Numbered from the stretch's first letter, positions 1-10,590 are shown. The stretch is DNA of 64,000 nt from Dactylorhiza incarnata (GCA_033032865.1 JAWHQI010000278.1:186001-250000), one strand, 5' to 3'. Program-made: numbers and translations. The notes: generated by a model from the sequence alone, not told the origin.

Positions 1-203
1 AGAGTCTCTTGACCTCCAGAACAGTAGAAATTAACGAGTCAGAAAGGGGGAGAAGAAATTGAAAAGTCAGAAAGGGGGGAGAAGTTAACAATGTAAGGTA
101 TTCTGAACCTCCTTAGATATAGCACATTATTGTTATTTTTGATATTTTTATTTTATGTAGTTTATCATTGTTTGAGATTCTGACTTATTCAATAATGGGA
201 GAT
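1..203 (+). mobile_element. 3' end of a copia-type retrotransposon before its 3' LTR
   Basis: No coding frame is open. The stretch has two near-identical purine-rich blocks (around 36-56 and 66-86, core GTCAGAAAGGGGG) and a last purine run, AATGGGAGAT, that ends exactly where an LTR-like start TGTTGAGAA begins at 204. This is how the polypurine tract and 3' LTR of copia elements are arranged. The body of the element lies left of the window. Confidence 0.5.
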
Positions 204-2388
204 TGTTGAGAATTTGCCCTCAATGTTCCCGATTTAAAGAAGTCCTCAAGTCAAGGATAAACACATTATGTATTTGATGCATGTGTTTAGTTATGTGATT
301 TCGGGTATTAGATAGTGCAAGCCTAGCATAGGGCTAGACTCAGTGTCATCAGACATAGTTTTGCCAATATAATCGCTCATTGCGCAAACCACATGTCGAC
401 CTAAGATCTAGACTATGTTAGACTTATCACTCATTCATAAACAACAGAGAGAATGGTCTAGAAAGTTGGGTGGGGAAAAGATCAGAATTTAGGAAGATAG
501 TCAAATATAGTCTTGAAGAGGTAGACATATCGTCTTGAAGAGATAGATATATCATCTTGGAGAGGTATCATTATCAGCTTGATAACCTTAAGCTTCAAGA
601 CGACATCATCTTGAAGATGCCCAACTTAGGTCCCAAATCCTCTTGATAAGAAGAAGCCGTCCAAGTCAAATATCGTCTTGATAATACATAGTTCAAGACG
701 ATATCGCTTTAACATGTATTTGTTATTCAAATGTCATCTTAAAGAATATCAACAAAGATATTTATCGTCTTGACAAAGCTTAAGTTTATACACATCATGT
801 TGTTGACTGAAAATCTTTCATAAAGAAGGTCTCAGCTAAGTAAAGATCGTGGAGATAAAGGAATATCGTTTAGAAGCCCTTCATTGAAGATGAAATTACT
901 TTAAGTCAATTGTCGTCAAGACGAAATGAATTGTATTCGAGAAGCCTACATGATAATTCAGAAGCATGTTGAGTTGAGAAAGTTTAAGTCCATATCGTCT
1001 AGATATGGCTCTCCTATTGCCAAAACAAAAGCTCTGATCTAAGTGTTAAGTCTTATCATCTTGACCAGCTGAAATATCGTCTTGATAAGCTTAACAATCA
1101 GTTCGAAGGTTGTGGTCGTGTTGAGTTCAAATATTGTCTTGATAAGCATAAATATCATCTTGATAAGCTTAACAATCGACTTGAAGATAGTGGTCATGTT
1201 GAATTCAAATATTGTCTTAAAGACTATAAGTATCGTTGAGATGATGTTTTATCTGCTTAATGGGTATACATCTTTGTTAGAAGTTAATTCCAAGTCAGGA
1301 AGAGTTAGTATCGGCTTGAAGACTCAAATGTCACCGTGAAGAGATAAAATATCGTCGAGACAACTTACATATCGTCGAGTCAACTTGCATATCGTCGAGA
1401 TAGTTCAAGGCACCAGAATTCAAATCTCTGCTGTGGCCGATTGCGTCAATTAGACCAGTTAAGGAAAGAGATTCCTGACATAAAGTATGATGGATTTAAC
1501 CATTCATGATCTCTCTCGTATAAATACATATGAGATGTGAAAAGATCGAAAACCATATTCCTAAGATTTCGAATCAATTTAACAATTTCTGAAGAACAAC
1601 CACAAACTCCAAGTGCAGAGAAAATATCAAGGAGACTCTCAAAAGATTAACTCAAGTGCTCCTAAGATTGCTCCAGGTTATTCACTCTCAAATATCTCAA
1701 GAGCAAGTCATTTTCTTTGATATCTAGGTTCAGATTAGATCAAGCTTTCAAAGAAGATTATATCCAGATCTGTTGCTGATCCAGGAAGGCTGTTATCATC
1801 CAGCCAAGAAGACTCTATTATTCAAGATCTATTTTTTGAGTCTAAGAAAAGTTGTAACAATACTTATTCTAGTTTTTCTGTAGGATCTCTCTGAGATCCG
1901 AGTGTAAGGTCTTGTGTGACCTGAGATAGGGTTATGTGTGAGCCTGAGGTAGGATTCAAGATTGAATTTGAGTTGTAGGAGTTGTAAACTCTGAGTTGTA
2001 GGATCTTGTATTTGGGATCTGAGGTAGAGTCCTTTGTGACCTGAGTTAGGGTTCTGGATTGAGCCTGAGATAGGATTCTAGCTGTGAATCTAAGTGTTGG
2101 ATCCTGAGCTAGAGGATCCGAGGTAGGGGATCAGCTAGTATCCCTGAGGTAGGAGTTTGACTCCGAGTTGTAAAATATATGGATCTTGAGTTGTTGTTGG
2201 AGATTGTCGAGGCTAGCACACTACTAGATTGGCGAAAGGGTGAAAGTGGACGTACCCAAGATTGTGGAACCATTATAGCTTTTTATGTTTGTCCTTTTAA
2301 TACTTTCATTATTCCACAATTAATTTTAAAAATGCAGACATCACCTATTCACCCCCCTCTTTAGGTGAAGATTAGAATATCACTTATC
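204..2388 (+). mobile_element. Long copia-type LTR, 3' end truncated
   Basis: It starts TGTTGAGAATTTGCCC directly after a polypurine tract. The 3' end carries the motif TATTCACCCCCCTCT (2345-2359), which I associate with the end of long SIRE/Maximus-type copia LTRs. No CAACA end or primer-binding site follows, so the end is lost. Inside there are about 900 bp of reiterated ATCGTCTTGA-like motifs (520-1400) and a repeated 'gtgacctgagatagggtt' block (1915-2160). The size, about 2.2 kb, is large for an LTR. The family name is an inference. Confidence 0.5.
520..1400. repeat. Degenerate reiteration of an ATCGTCTTGA(TAAG) motif
   Basis: The motif ATCGTCTTGA, or variants of it (ATCATCTTGA, ATCGTCGAGA), recurs at irregular spacing of roughly 20-60 bp. 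It is often followed by TAAGCTTAA or GAGATA. Three closely spaced ATCGTCGAGA/T copies occur at 1350-1400. It lies inside the long LTR and codes for nothing. Confidence 0.6.
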
Positions 2389-3024
2389 TTACAGCTGCCC
2401 CCTCCATCGCAACTTGGTCGGTTCCACCATCGCCTCCGGTTTCTCCACCGGGTCCTTTGATTACACCTCAGCCTCCCTTACCACTGCTGGACCCTGCCAG
2501 TCGCCTCCTCATGCAGCTTCCACCTCCCTCCGCCTCTTCTGCCATTCATGCCACTACTAGCCCTCAGTCCGCCGGCCATTCCACTTCCTACTATGTCGCC
2601 CCCTATTTTACCTGCCCTGCCGACTATCTCTCTACCGCTTTTGTCGGCCCTCGCTCTGTCGGCCGTTGCTATGCCGACCCCTACGGCCACCTCGCCACAT
2701 CATCTGTCAGCCCTTGCTCCCCCGTCCCCAGCTATGCCAGCCACCTCGTCTCTGACCACCTACTTTATGGTCCCCTACAGACCTGTTCCTTTCGTCGACC
2801 GTTGTCCCCTCAGCCGCCTTGCCACTTCAGCTTCTCGCCACTCCTCCAAACCAACCAGTCCTATTCCTTCTGCCGCTCGTCTTTCCGACTACGCTGTCGC
2901 TACTCATCGTCGCTATGATGCGCTACCAGGCATTGTTTTGATGCGAAATCAAAGAGCCATAGGAGTCGATCATCCTACTAGAGTTCGAGCTTGAGGACAA
3001 GCTCGATTTCATGGACGGGTGGAG
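2389..3024 (+). pseudogene. GC-rich gypsy-type tail before a 3' LTR
   Basis: This is a C- and T-rich block unlike its AT-rich neighbours. Overlapping frames are open (153 codons from 2457, 148 codons from 2548) but give Pro/Ser/Ala-rich translations with no domain I recognise. The last codons before the LTR read ELEDKLDFMDGW, which resembles the C-terminal tail of gypsy polyproteins. A purine-rich stretch GACGGGTGGAG abuts the LTR. I read this as the 3' remnant of a plus-strand gypsy element whose pol has been lost. Confidence 0.4.
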
Positions 3025-3444
3025 TGTTATGGATCCCACATCGTTGGTTATCTAGTATTAGAGTATTAAAGTCCTTTTTATATTAAGTCATATTGTATCG
3101 AGTCAAATTACGTGCATCTAGTCAAGTATGTGTGTCGAGTCAAGTGATGTGTGTCATAGTATTTTATGTCTTTTAATATTTTTCTTATTGTCTTATATCA
3201 GTATTTACACAGTGCCATTGTGGCCTTATATAAGGATTCCTTGTCATGTAAGAAGGAAGAAATTAATGAAAAGTTTCTTCTCTCTCAAATTCCTCTCCCT
3301 CTCCCACAAGCCCTCTCCTCCTCTAGGGTTCCCCTCCTCCTCTTCCCCAAGATTCTTCTAACTTATGCTCCTCTATCTCCATTATAGGGCTTGCCCTTGT
3401 ATCCCCGCCTCCATCAAATCCACGACCAAAAGAAGACCATAACA
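3025..3444 (+). mobile_element. 3' LTR of a gypsy-type element
   Basis: A 420-bp block begins TGTTATGG and ends CCATAACA, giving 8-bp inverted termini of the TG...CA kind. A TATA-like motif CCTTATATAAGG lies near 3213, giving plus-strand orientation. A purine tract abuts its left edge. No partner LTR or target-site duplication is seen in the window. Confidence 0.65.
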
Positions 3445-3479
3445 TATTGTCAGTGTGTGGAGCAAAACATCCCCTTGTG

Positions 3480-4800
3480 ACGTAACATAGTGACTCGAAG
3501 ATGCAAATATCATTTTCAATTTGAACCAATTGACCTTGACGCCGCCAATTGTTTGAATCTAGATCATGACCAAAATGGCGCCCACTCTGCCTAGATCAAA
3601 TGTCTAGACGTTCATCATAATAGTGTGCAGGCCCATGGTCACTGAGAAGGTGAAACATAGGATAGGGACACTCGTCGCCAAGGTGAACAATAAACCATTG
3701 ATTAGATCCACCAGAAGATACAAACAAAACACCAATTCCTGTGATATGGAAGTATGGTTGACGCCACTCTCAAGCATAATCAACATCTTAGAGGCGGAGA
3801 TAGAACGGTGCAGCTTATTATATAGGGATCTAGGATGCTACTAACTGGGAAACTTTGGAGGTCCAATAGGTGAAGGATAGCATGGTCTAGCAAGGTGGGA
3901 CATCTGTGAGCTATGATGCCTCAAAGTATGTCAAGATGACATTGGCGTCATAGTTATCGATAAATGTCCTTTTAAGTCATTCATCGAGTAATTATGTATG
4001 AGTGAGGTTGTTTACAATGAAAGCACGAGCCCTTCAAAATTGTCATGGTATTCTTGGTTGGATAAACGTCAAGCAAGTGGTAGGTGAGGGAAATTGGTGG
4101 GGGATTATAGAGTCTTGGGAGGTGAAGGGGGATGGGAAGATAGATGGTGATGTGGTGGTGAAAAGTCAAAAAGGGGTTTGGAGCTGGCGATGGGTTTTTC
4201 TGTGGGGTGTGACCGACTTGATGGCCTAATTGATGGAAATATGATGGAGATAGCCGAGGTGGGCACAAATGTGCAGTTGTAGATCGTGCATACAATACCT
4301 CAAGTAATGGTTAGACGGGTGGCAGGGAATGTGGGGGGAAAGTTCGATGAACTCGTCCACTTATTCGTTAATAGTATTGTTCTATTGCACGATGCAGAAA
4401 TGCTCCACAAAATTCCCTGAGTATCGGTGATTGTAGCATTGAGTTAAGGCTTGTGTGAGCGAAGACCGTGTTAAGATAGAGGTGGTTTGTCACATCAATG
4501 GACCCAATGTATGGTTGAGCCTTCAATGCTAGTGAGAATGACAAAGACACGTTGGTTGTCTAGAATGCAATGGTTCTCAAAAAAATTTCTTTGTGCAAGC
4601 GATCCACCTCACTTATTCTTGTCTATTGAAGGATGGCACATCGAAGAGGCAAGAAGGATGAGGATCAGTCACAGTGGAGGCGCGGTAGGTGAAAACTACT
4701 CGGTCGAACTTCCTGGATCAGAAGTAGTGGGATTGATAGTACGTGGACAACTTGGAAGGGGTTTCGGGGCGGAGCTACACATAAGTTGCTTAGAATGGAT
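3480..4800 (-). pseudogene. Decayed gypsy gag-protease
   Basis: The minus strand, read in shifting frames, gives recognisable gypsy pieces. Near 4700-4560 there is a gag-like stretch (FDVPSFN...VRWIACTKKFF). Near 4420-4280 there is a gag-like EYVDEFIELSPHIPCHP stretch followed by NHYLRYCMHDLQLHICAHL. Near 3770-3600 there is a retropepsin-like ESGVNHTSISQELV with a later GGVKVNWFKLKM. Many stops and frameshifts interrupt it, and the aspartic protease D-S-G triad reads E-S-G. It is an old remnant with pol missing to the left. Confidence 0.6.
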
Positions 4801-5099
4801 TAACTTGTAACACTCCTCCAAGCCCTCATCAACAAGTTTAGCCATGCTTGAAGAACATCCATGGACTTCTTAACAACGTCCAAGAGGTCTACTATTCGAT
4901 TGGTAATGTGTTTACACCGGAAGGAAGCTGTGCGAGAAGGGCTTATTGGATGGAATTGTTCAATTGACGTGAGCAGGGGAGTGTGAACTTAGTTGTGCAA
5001 GAAGCTCCTACCACACTGAATTGATTTGCTGACACGAGTAGAAGAATAGAGACTTGTGGTTGCGGAGTAGGCAGTTCAGGACAATGTTAGGGAGGCTTC
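4801..5099. other. No gene recognised
   Basis: No open frame of note. It probably belongs to the leader or gag start of the decayed minus-strand gypsy element to its left. Confidence 0.4.
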
Positions 5100-6090
5100 G
5101 CTCGTTGATCTATGAGTAAGGAGGGAGCGGAGATTGTTTACCCGAAATGCTGCGACCGCAAGGAAGTCAAGATTCTTCAGCACAACAGTCCGTGCAGACA
5201 ATGTTTGGGAGTCCGCACGGATCCTCATTTTTGTTATTGGCAATCCAGGCGATCTTTTCCTTCAGAATACCAGACAGTCACTCCTTTAGAGTTTGCCCGG
5301 CCAAGCGGCTCTGTTTTCCTTAATAGTCCAGAAGGTCAGGATTGTAGTGGCCGCCCGGACCCTCATATTTGATATGAGAAAACCACTCATTTTCTTCCTC
5401 GGAAGCTCGGATGGTCACTCCTTCGGAGTCTGCTCGGCCTAGTGCTCAGGCTATCTGCAAGCCAGCTAATGGCTTCCTCAGTAGTCTGGGAAAATAGGTC
5501 TTCAGTGTCCGCGCAGCCTAGTAGCTCGAGTCATTGCATGACAGACGACTTCTCCCTCAACAGCTCGGGCGGTCATCCAGCAGAGCCCGCCTGATCTTGC
5601 AATGAATTTAGTTCAATCTACAAATGCAATTCTTCTCTGCCTAAGCTCGCGTGAACACTGATGTGGTGTCAGCACGGTCTAGCATTTTAGGCTATCTGCA
5701 CACCATGTACTCTTTCATCTCTGCCCATTTCTCTTGTAACCCGGGCAACCCATTTTTCTTTTGCCTGCCCGTTCGGGCAGGCACCCACTAGTATAATAAA
5801 TAGGGGTGAACAGTACTTTGAAAAGGATCCTAAAACCTAGCTAGAGCCTGGTGCAAACACTAGCTTGTGCCCTTCTAGGTGCTGCAAACTCCTCCTAGTG
5901 CCGACCTCTCTTTTGTAACCATTTCTCAGTGATTAATAAAATCACCCGCAATAATGAGTTGCCATTGCGGGAAGCCTGGTCTCACCGCTTGCGGCATGCT
6001 CTTGCTCTCTCTCAACGACCACTCGCAGTGCACCCTTCACTTCTCTTTTAGTATAACGTGAAGTTGTAGGAGCAAAATTTGCACCAACAG
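5100..6090 (+). mobile_element. LTR-like block, probably a solo or orphan LTR
   Basis: The block has recurring 'cggtcactcctttggagtctgc'-type phrases at about 5275-5300 and 5410-5440. It has a promoter-like TATAATAAATAGGGG near 5792 and an AATAAA (5935). It ends GCACCAACA at about 6090. The order promoter, polyadenylation signal, CA-type end suggests an LTR. Its start and target-site duplication are not identified. Confidence 0.35.
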
Positions 6091-6447
6091 TGATGCCACA
6101 AAAAGAGAAATAACATGCGGAATTCTACCGTGAGGACTTGGGGTCAGACCTCGACGATTCTTCAAAAGAAAATAAGAGTACATCATGGACTATATATAGT
6201 CCCAGTATCTTAGTATTAATTGTCATTATGAAGATTAAACATAGTCTTTAAAACATGAATAAACATAAATATTACTTCCTGCTTTCCTCACGGCCTTGGG
6301 TCGATGGGAATAAATGTGTAGAACTCGATTCTAGAGTTCCACGCGGGGACCCATCATATCACTCTATATGTACTCAAACATAAAGTCCAGAAATATTTTG
6401 CAGTTAAGAATATATTGTTAGAAATTTTATTTATATGATAATATTAT
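6091..6447. other. No gene recognised
   Basis: AT-rich sequence without an open frame. It contains CTATATATAG (6191-6200). It separates two LTR-like blocks and is probably retroelement debris. Confidence 0.4.
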
Positions 6448-7341
6448 TGTATAACTCGTAATTCGTTGATATCAGAAATGCACGAGGACAACGCAGAAGA
6501 CCTCGCCCACCTGGGCGAGTACAGAAGACCTCGCCCACCTGGGCGAGTACAGAAGAACTCGCCCACCTAGGCAAGTACAAAAGACCTCGCCCACCTGGGC
6601 GAGTAAAGAAGACCTCCCCCACCTGGGCGAGTAAAGAAGACCTCCCCCACCTGGGCGAGTAAAGAAGACCTCTCCCACCTGGGCGAGTACAGAAGACCTC
6701 CCCCACCTGGACGAATACAGAAGACCTCCCCCACCTGGGCGAGTAAAGAAGACCTCCCCCACTTGGGCGAGTACAGAAAACCTCCCCCACCTGGGCGAGT
6801 ACAGAAGAACTCCCCCACCTGGGCGAGTACAGAAGACCTCCCCACCTGGGCGAGTACAGAAGACCTCCCCCATCTAGGCGAGTAAAGAAGTCCTCCCCCA
6901 CCTGGGCGAGTACAGATTTTCACCCCGTCAAAAGGCGGGAGCGGCTATCTGTAGCCCATTTCAGAAGGCGGGAGCGGCTATCTGCATCCCATTTCAGAAG
7001 GCGGGAGCATCTATTCGCAGTCCATTTAGATTTGCCTATAAATAGGACCCCAAGGCACAAGTAGAAGACACTTTCACCCCCCTATGGTGGGAGAGTACAT
7101 TGCCTTCCTCTCTTGTGACAAGCTCAGCATTGACTTTAGGAGGGGAAGTTCCTATAGACTTCCAGGTATGTGGCGGGACCTCCTCGCTGCAGCACGCGAG
7201 TCTTGTTTATATGCAGGTTGGAGTGGTTTTGTATGCTCTCTAGCTTCTTATCACCTTGTCTCACGTGGGTCGATCACTAAACGAGTAGCCTTTGGTCACC
7301 CCCAAGTCTCGAACAGTTGGACCGGTATCCGATTTCCAACA
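6448..7341 (+). repeat. Left LTR of the minisatellite element
   Basis: 894 bp. The first 40 bp are unique, then comes the 28-bp array to 6914. Next are three tandem copies of a roughly 36-bp 'aaggcgggagcggctatctg' unit (6930-7030), TATAAATAGG at 7037, and a tail shared with the right LTR that ends TTTCCAACA. Confidence 0.7.
6486..6914. repeat. 28-bp minisatellite in the left LTR
   Basis: About 15 head-to-tail units of AGAAGACCTCCCCCACCTGG followed by GCGAGTAC. The first few units read CTCGCCCACCTGGGCGAG, a perfect 8-bp inverted repeat with a 2-nt loop. Later units have CTCCCCCA instead and one mismatch in the stem. Because 28 is not a multiple of three, the array is open in several frames, which explains the spurious long ORFs on the minus strand. 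Confidence 0.9.
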
Positions 7342-7487
7342 TTTTTGGTGCAGTGAGCGTGGACTGTGACCAGAGTAAGACACTTTAGTGCGAGACCTCA
7401 CGGCGAGCCTTGATGAGAAGGGAGCGAGGCGAGTACCAGGTCAGGTGAGTTCAAATTGAGGCGAGTTCCAGCTCAGGCGAGCTCAAT
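7342..7487 (+). promoter_or_regulatory. Primer-binding-site-like leader
   Basis: The sequence right after the LTR (TTTTTGGTGCAGTGAGCGTGG) sits where the minus-strand primer site of a gypsy-type element would be. I cannot assign the tRNA. Confidence 0.35.
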
Positions 7488-7760
7488 CAACTCGCAGGTG
7501 TTCTACGCGCAGATGTTCTGCTCGCAGGTGTTCTACTCATAGATGTTCTGCTTGCAGGTGTTCTACTGGCAGATATTCTGCTCGCAGGTGTTCTACTTGC
7601 AGATATTCTGCTCGTAGGTGTCCTACTTGCAGGTGCGAGGCGACCGAATATTCTACTCCCAGGTATTCTACTGGCAGATATTTTGCCCGCAGGTGTCCTA
7701 CTCGCAGGTGCGAGGCGACCAGATATTCTGCTCGCAGGTGTCCTACTCGCAGGTGCGATT
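7488..7760. repeat. 15-bp minisatellite (CTCGCAGGTGTTCTA)
   Basis: About 18 degenerate 15-bp units alternate between CTCGCAGGTGTTCTA and CTGGCAGATATTCTG types, with two GCGAGGCGACC interruptions near 7636 and 7710. It lies in the internal region of the minisatellite element. Confidence 0.8.
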
Positions 7761-7969
7761 TAGGATGTGTGATCTCACTTCTCCCCCTGGAACTTCTGGT
7801 CGAGCAATGAGATGATGTCTCGGGTTCAGTGCGCTATACTAAGTCCAAGCCTCTGCATTGCTGGCCGAGATTAGCTCCCCCCTTGCATGTTGGCCGATCC
7901 GCCCCTCGAGTGCTGACTCTCTTCACCTGTGCACTAGTTACTAGAGGAGAGAATGAAACTACATTCTGA
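7761..7969. other. Spacer between minisatellite arrays
   Basis: Non-repetitive, with no gene recognised. Confidence 0.5.
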
Positions 7970-8740
7970 GGTACCCTCGAGCGAGTTCTATGTCCTCGAG
8001 CAGAGTGTTGCCATAGTTCGAGTCCTGCACGAGCTCCTCTCCTGCATACCGCCTACTTGCCACCTCGAGTGAGTTGAAATCCTCGAGCAGAGTGTTATCG
8101 TAGACCAGGTCACTGCACGAGCTCCTCTCCTGCATACCAGCTACTTGCCCCCTCGAGTGAGTTGATGTCCTCGACCAGAGTGTTTTCGTAGACCAGGTCA
8201 CTGCACGAGCTCCTCTCCTGCATACCGACTACTTTACCCCTCGAGTGAGTTGATGTCCTCGAGCAGAGAGTTGTCGTAGACCAGGCCGTAGCACTGGGCT
8301 CCTCCCCTGCAGGCTGGCTACTTGCCCCCTCATATGAGTTTTATGTTCTCGAGCAGAGTGTTGTCGTAGACCAGGTCACTGCACGAGCTCCTCTCCTGCA
8401 CACCGTCTACTTGCCCCTCGAGCGAGTTGATATCCTCGAGCAGAGTGTTGCCATAGACCAGATCACTGCACGAGCTCCTCTCCTGCACACCGACTACTTG
8501 CCCCCTCGAGCGAGTTGATGTCCTCGAGCAGAGTGTTTCCATAGACCAGGTTACTGCACGAGCTCCTCCCCTGCATACCGGCTACTTGCCCACTTGAGTG
8601 AGTTGAAATCCTCGAGATGTGTTGTTGCCGTAGTTCAGGTTACTTCACGAGCTCGTCTCCTGCATACCAGCTACTTGCCCCCTCCAGTGAGCTGAATGTC
8701 CTCAAGTAGAGAGTTTCCACCTAGTCGATGCTAGAAGCCT
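7970..8740. repeat. 88-bp minisatellite, about nine units
   Basis: The marker CCTCGAGCAGAGTGTTG recurs near 7994, 8081, 8169, 8257, 8347, 8434, 8522, 8610 and 8700, so the unit is 87-90 bp. Each unit also holds GTAGACCAGGTCACTGCACG and CTCCTCTCCTGCATACC. There is no coding signal. Confidence 0.9.
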
Positions 8741-8799
8741 AAAATGTTTGGCACCTCCCCCAGTTGAGCTCGCTTATCTAGCGAATGGCCTGGGAGGTG

Positions 8800-9500
8800 C
8801 CAACTCTTATCCACCTCCAGTTGAGCCTCGCTCCTGGAGGGTGTCGACTCTTCTCCACCTCCAGTTGAGCCTCACTCCTGGAGGGTGTCGACTCTTCTCC
8901 ACCTCCAGTTGAGCCTCGCTACTGGAGGGTGTCGACACTTCTCCACCTCCAGTTGAGCTCGCTTGTCTAGCGAATGGCCTGGAAGGTGTCGAATCTTCTC
9001 CACCTTCAGTTGAGCCTCGCTCCTGGAGGGTGTCGACTCTTCTCCACCTCCAGTTGAGCTCGCTCGTCTAGCGAATGGCCTGGAAGGTGTCGAATCTTCT
9101 CCACCTCCAGTTGAGCCTCGCTCCTGGAAGGTGTTGTCTTTTCTCCACCTCCAGTTGAGCCTCGCTTCTGGAGGGTGCCGACTCTTCTCCACCTCCAGTT
9201 GAGCCTCGCTCCTGGAGGGTGTCGACTCTTCTCCACCTCCAGTTGAGCCTCGCTCCTGGAGGGTGTCGACTCTTCTCCATCTCCAGTTGAGTCTCGCTCC
9301 TGGAGAGTGTCGACACTTCTCCACTTCCAGTTGAGCTCGCTCGTCTAGCGAATGGTCTGGAAGGTGTCGAATCTTCTCCACCTCCAGTTAAGCTCGCTCG
9401 TCTAGCGAATGGCCTGGAAGGTGTTGACTCTTCTCAACCTCCAATTGAGCCTCGCTCCTGGAGGGTGTCAACTCTTCTCCATCTCTTTCAATTGAACTTG
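8800..9500. repeat. Minisatellite of mixed 44-bp and 57-bp units
   Basis: The marker CCACCTCCAG recurs every 44 bp, or every 57 bp when the unit holds the variant GCTCGTCTAGCGAATGGCC. The two unit types are interspersed (near 8943-9000 and 9044-9101 the spacing is 57, elsewhere 44). Open frames on the minus strand here are products of the repeat, not genes. Confidence 0.9.
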
Positions 9501-9624
9501 CTTAGCTAGCGAAGGGCTTGAGAGGGATACTGAGTGACATATCATCTAGTGCCCATCTCTCCGAACCATGGGTCCTACATTGTTTTTCCGAGCTCGTATC
9601 AAGCCCGGAAAAAAACAGGGATTG

Positions 9625-10590
9625 TGTATAACCCATAATTCGTCGATATCAGAAATGCATGAGGACAAAGCAGAAGACCTCGCCCACCTGGGCGAGTAAA
9701 GAAGACCTCGCCCACCTGGGCGAGTACAAAGACCTCCCCCACCTGGGCGTGTCCCCCACCTGGGCGTGTAAAGAAGTCCTCCCCCACCTGGGCGAGTAAA
9801 GAAGACCTCCCCCACCTGGGCGAGTACAGAAGACCTCCCCCACCGGGCGAGTATAGAAGACCTCCCCCACCTGGGCGAGTACAGAAGACCTCCTCCACCT
9901 GGGCGAGTAAAGAATACCTCCCCCACCTGGGCGAGCAAAGAAGACCTCCCCCACCTGGGCGAGTACAGAAGACCTCCCCCACCTGGGCGAGTACAGAAGA
10001 CCTCCCCCACCTGGGCGAGTACAGAAGACCTCCCCGACCTGGGCGAGTATAGAAGACCTCCCCCACCTAGGCGAGTACAGAAGACCTCCCCCACCTGGGA
10101 GAGTACAAAAGACCTCCCCCATCCTGGCGAGTAAAGAAGACCTCCCCCACCTGGGCGAGTACAGATTTTCACCCCGTCAAAAGGCGGGAGCGGCTATCTG
10201 TAGCCCATTTCAGAAGGCGGGAGCGGCTATCTGCAACCCATTTCAGAAGGCGGGAGCAGCTATTTGCAGTCCATTTGAATTTGCCTATAAAAAGGACCCC
10301 AAGGCACAAGTAGAAGGCAGCTTCACCCCCCTATGGTGGGCGAGTACATTGCCTGCCTCTCTTGTGCCAAGCTCAACATTGGCTTTAGGAGGGGAAGTTC
10401 CTATAGACTTCCGGGTATGTGACGGGACCTCCTCGCTGCAGCACGCGAGTCTTGTTTATAGGCAGGTTGGAGTGGTTTTGTATGCTCTCTAGCTTCTTAT
10501 CACCTTGTCTCACGTGGGTCGATCACTAAACGAGTAGCCTTTGGTCACCCCCAAGTCTCGAACAGTTGGACCGGTATCCGGGTTCCAACA
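9625..10590 (+). repeat. Right LTR of the minisatellite element
   Basis: 966 bp, the same plan as the left LTR but about 70 bp longer because the 28-bp array (9665-10165) has roughly two to three more units. The TATA-like motif is TATAAAAAGG here (10287). It ends GGTTCCAACA, after which copia pol sequence starts at once. Confidence 0.7.
9665..10165. repeat. 28-bp minisatellite in the right LTR
   Basis: About 18 units of the same 28-bp repeat as in the left LTR. One partial unit (around 9733-9765) repeats CCCCCACCTGGGCGTGT with a shorter spacing. Confidence 0.9.

Larger units (their letters stand above)
6448..10590 (+). mobile_element. Non-coding LTR retroelement made of minisatellites
   Basis: Two long direct repeats (6448-7341 and 9625-10590) start TGTATAAC and end CCAACA. 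They share the same order of parts: a 28-bp minisatellite, three 'ggcgggagcggctatct' repeats, TATAAATAGG or TATAAAAAGG, and a shared tail. The first is followed by TTTTTGGTGCAGTGAGCGTGG, similar in position and form to gypsy primer-binding sites. The second is preceded by a purine run GGAAAAAAACAGGG. The 2.3 kb between them has no gag or pol, only three further tandem arrays. No matching 5-bp target-site duplication was found (ATTAT against TTGAA), so the ends may have recombined. It looks like a large non-autonomous (LARD-type) element. Confidence 0.7.

Noticed and set aside
2457..2994. Pro/Ser-rich ORFs as a host gene
   Set aside because: Two frames are equally open, there is no start context or domain, and the region runs into a gypsy tail and LTR.
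6486..6914. CRISPR-like array
   Set aside because: Regularly spaced repeats without unique spacers, in plant DNA. It is a minisatellite.
6431..6923. Three overlapping minus-strand ORFs (118-156 codons) with GGLLYSPRWGR repeats, and the same at 9546-10172
   Set aside because: A 28-bp repeat is open in all three frames. The translations are shadows of the minisatellite.
8872..9381. 169-codon ORF with LNWRWRRVDTLQERGSTGGG repeats
   Set aside because: It comes from the 44/57-bp minisatellite. Several frames are open with similar repetitive translations.
6448..10590. 5-bp target-site duplication for the minisatellite element
   Set aside because: ATTAT on the left and TTGAA on the right do not match, so none is claimed.
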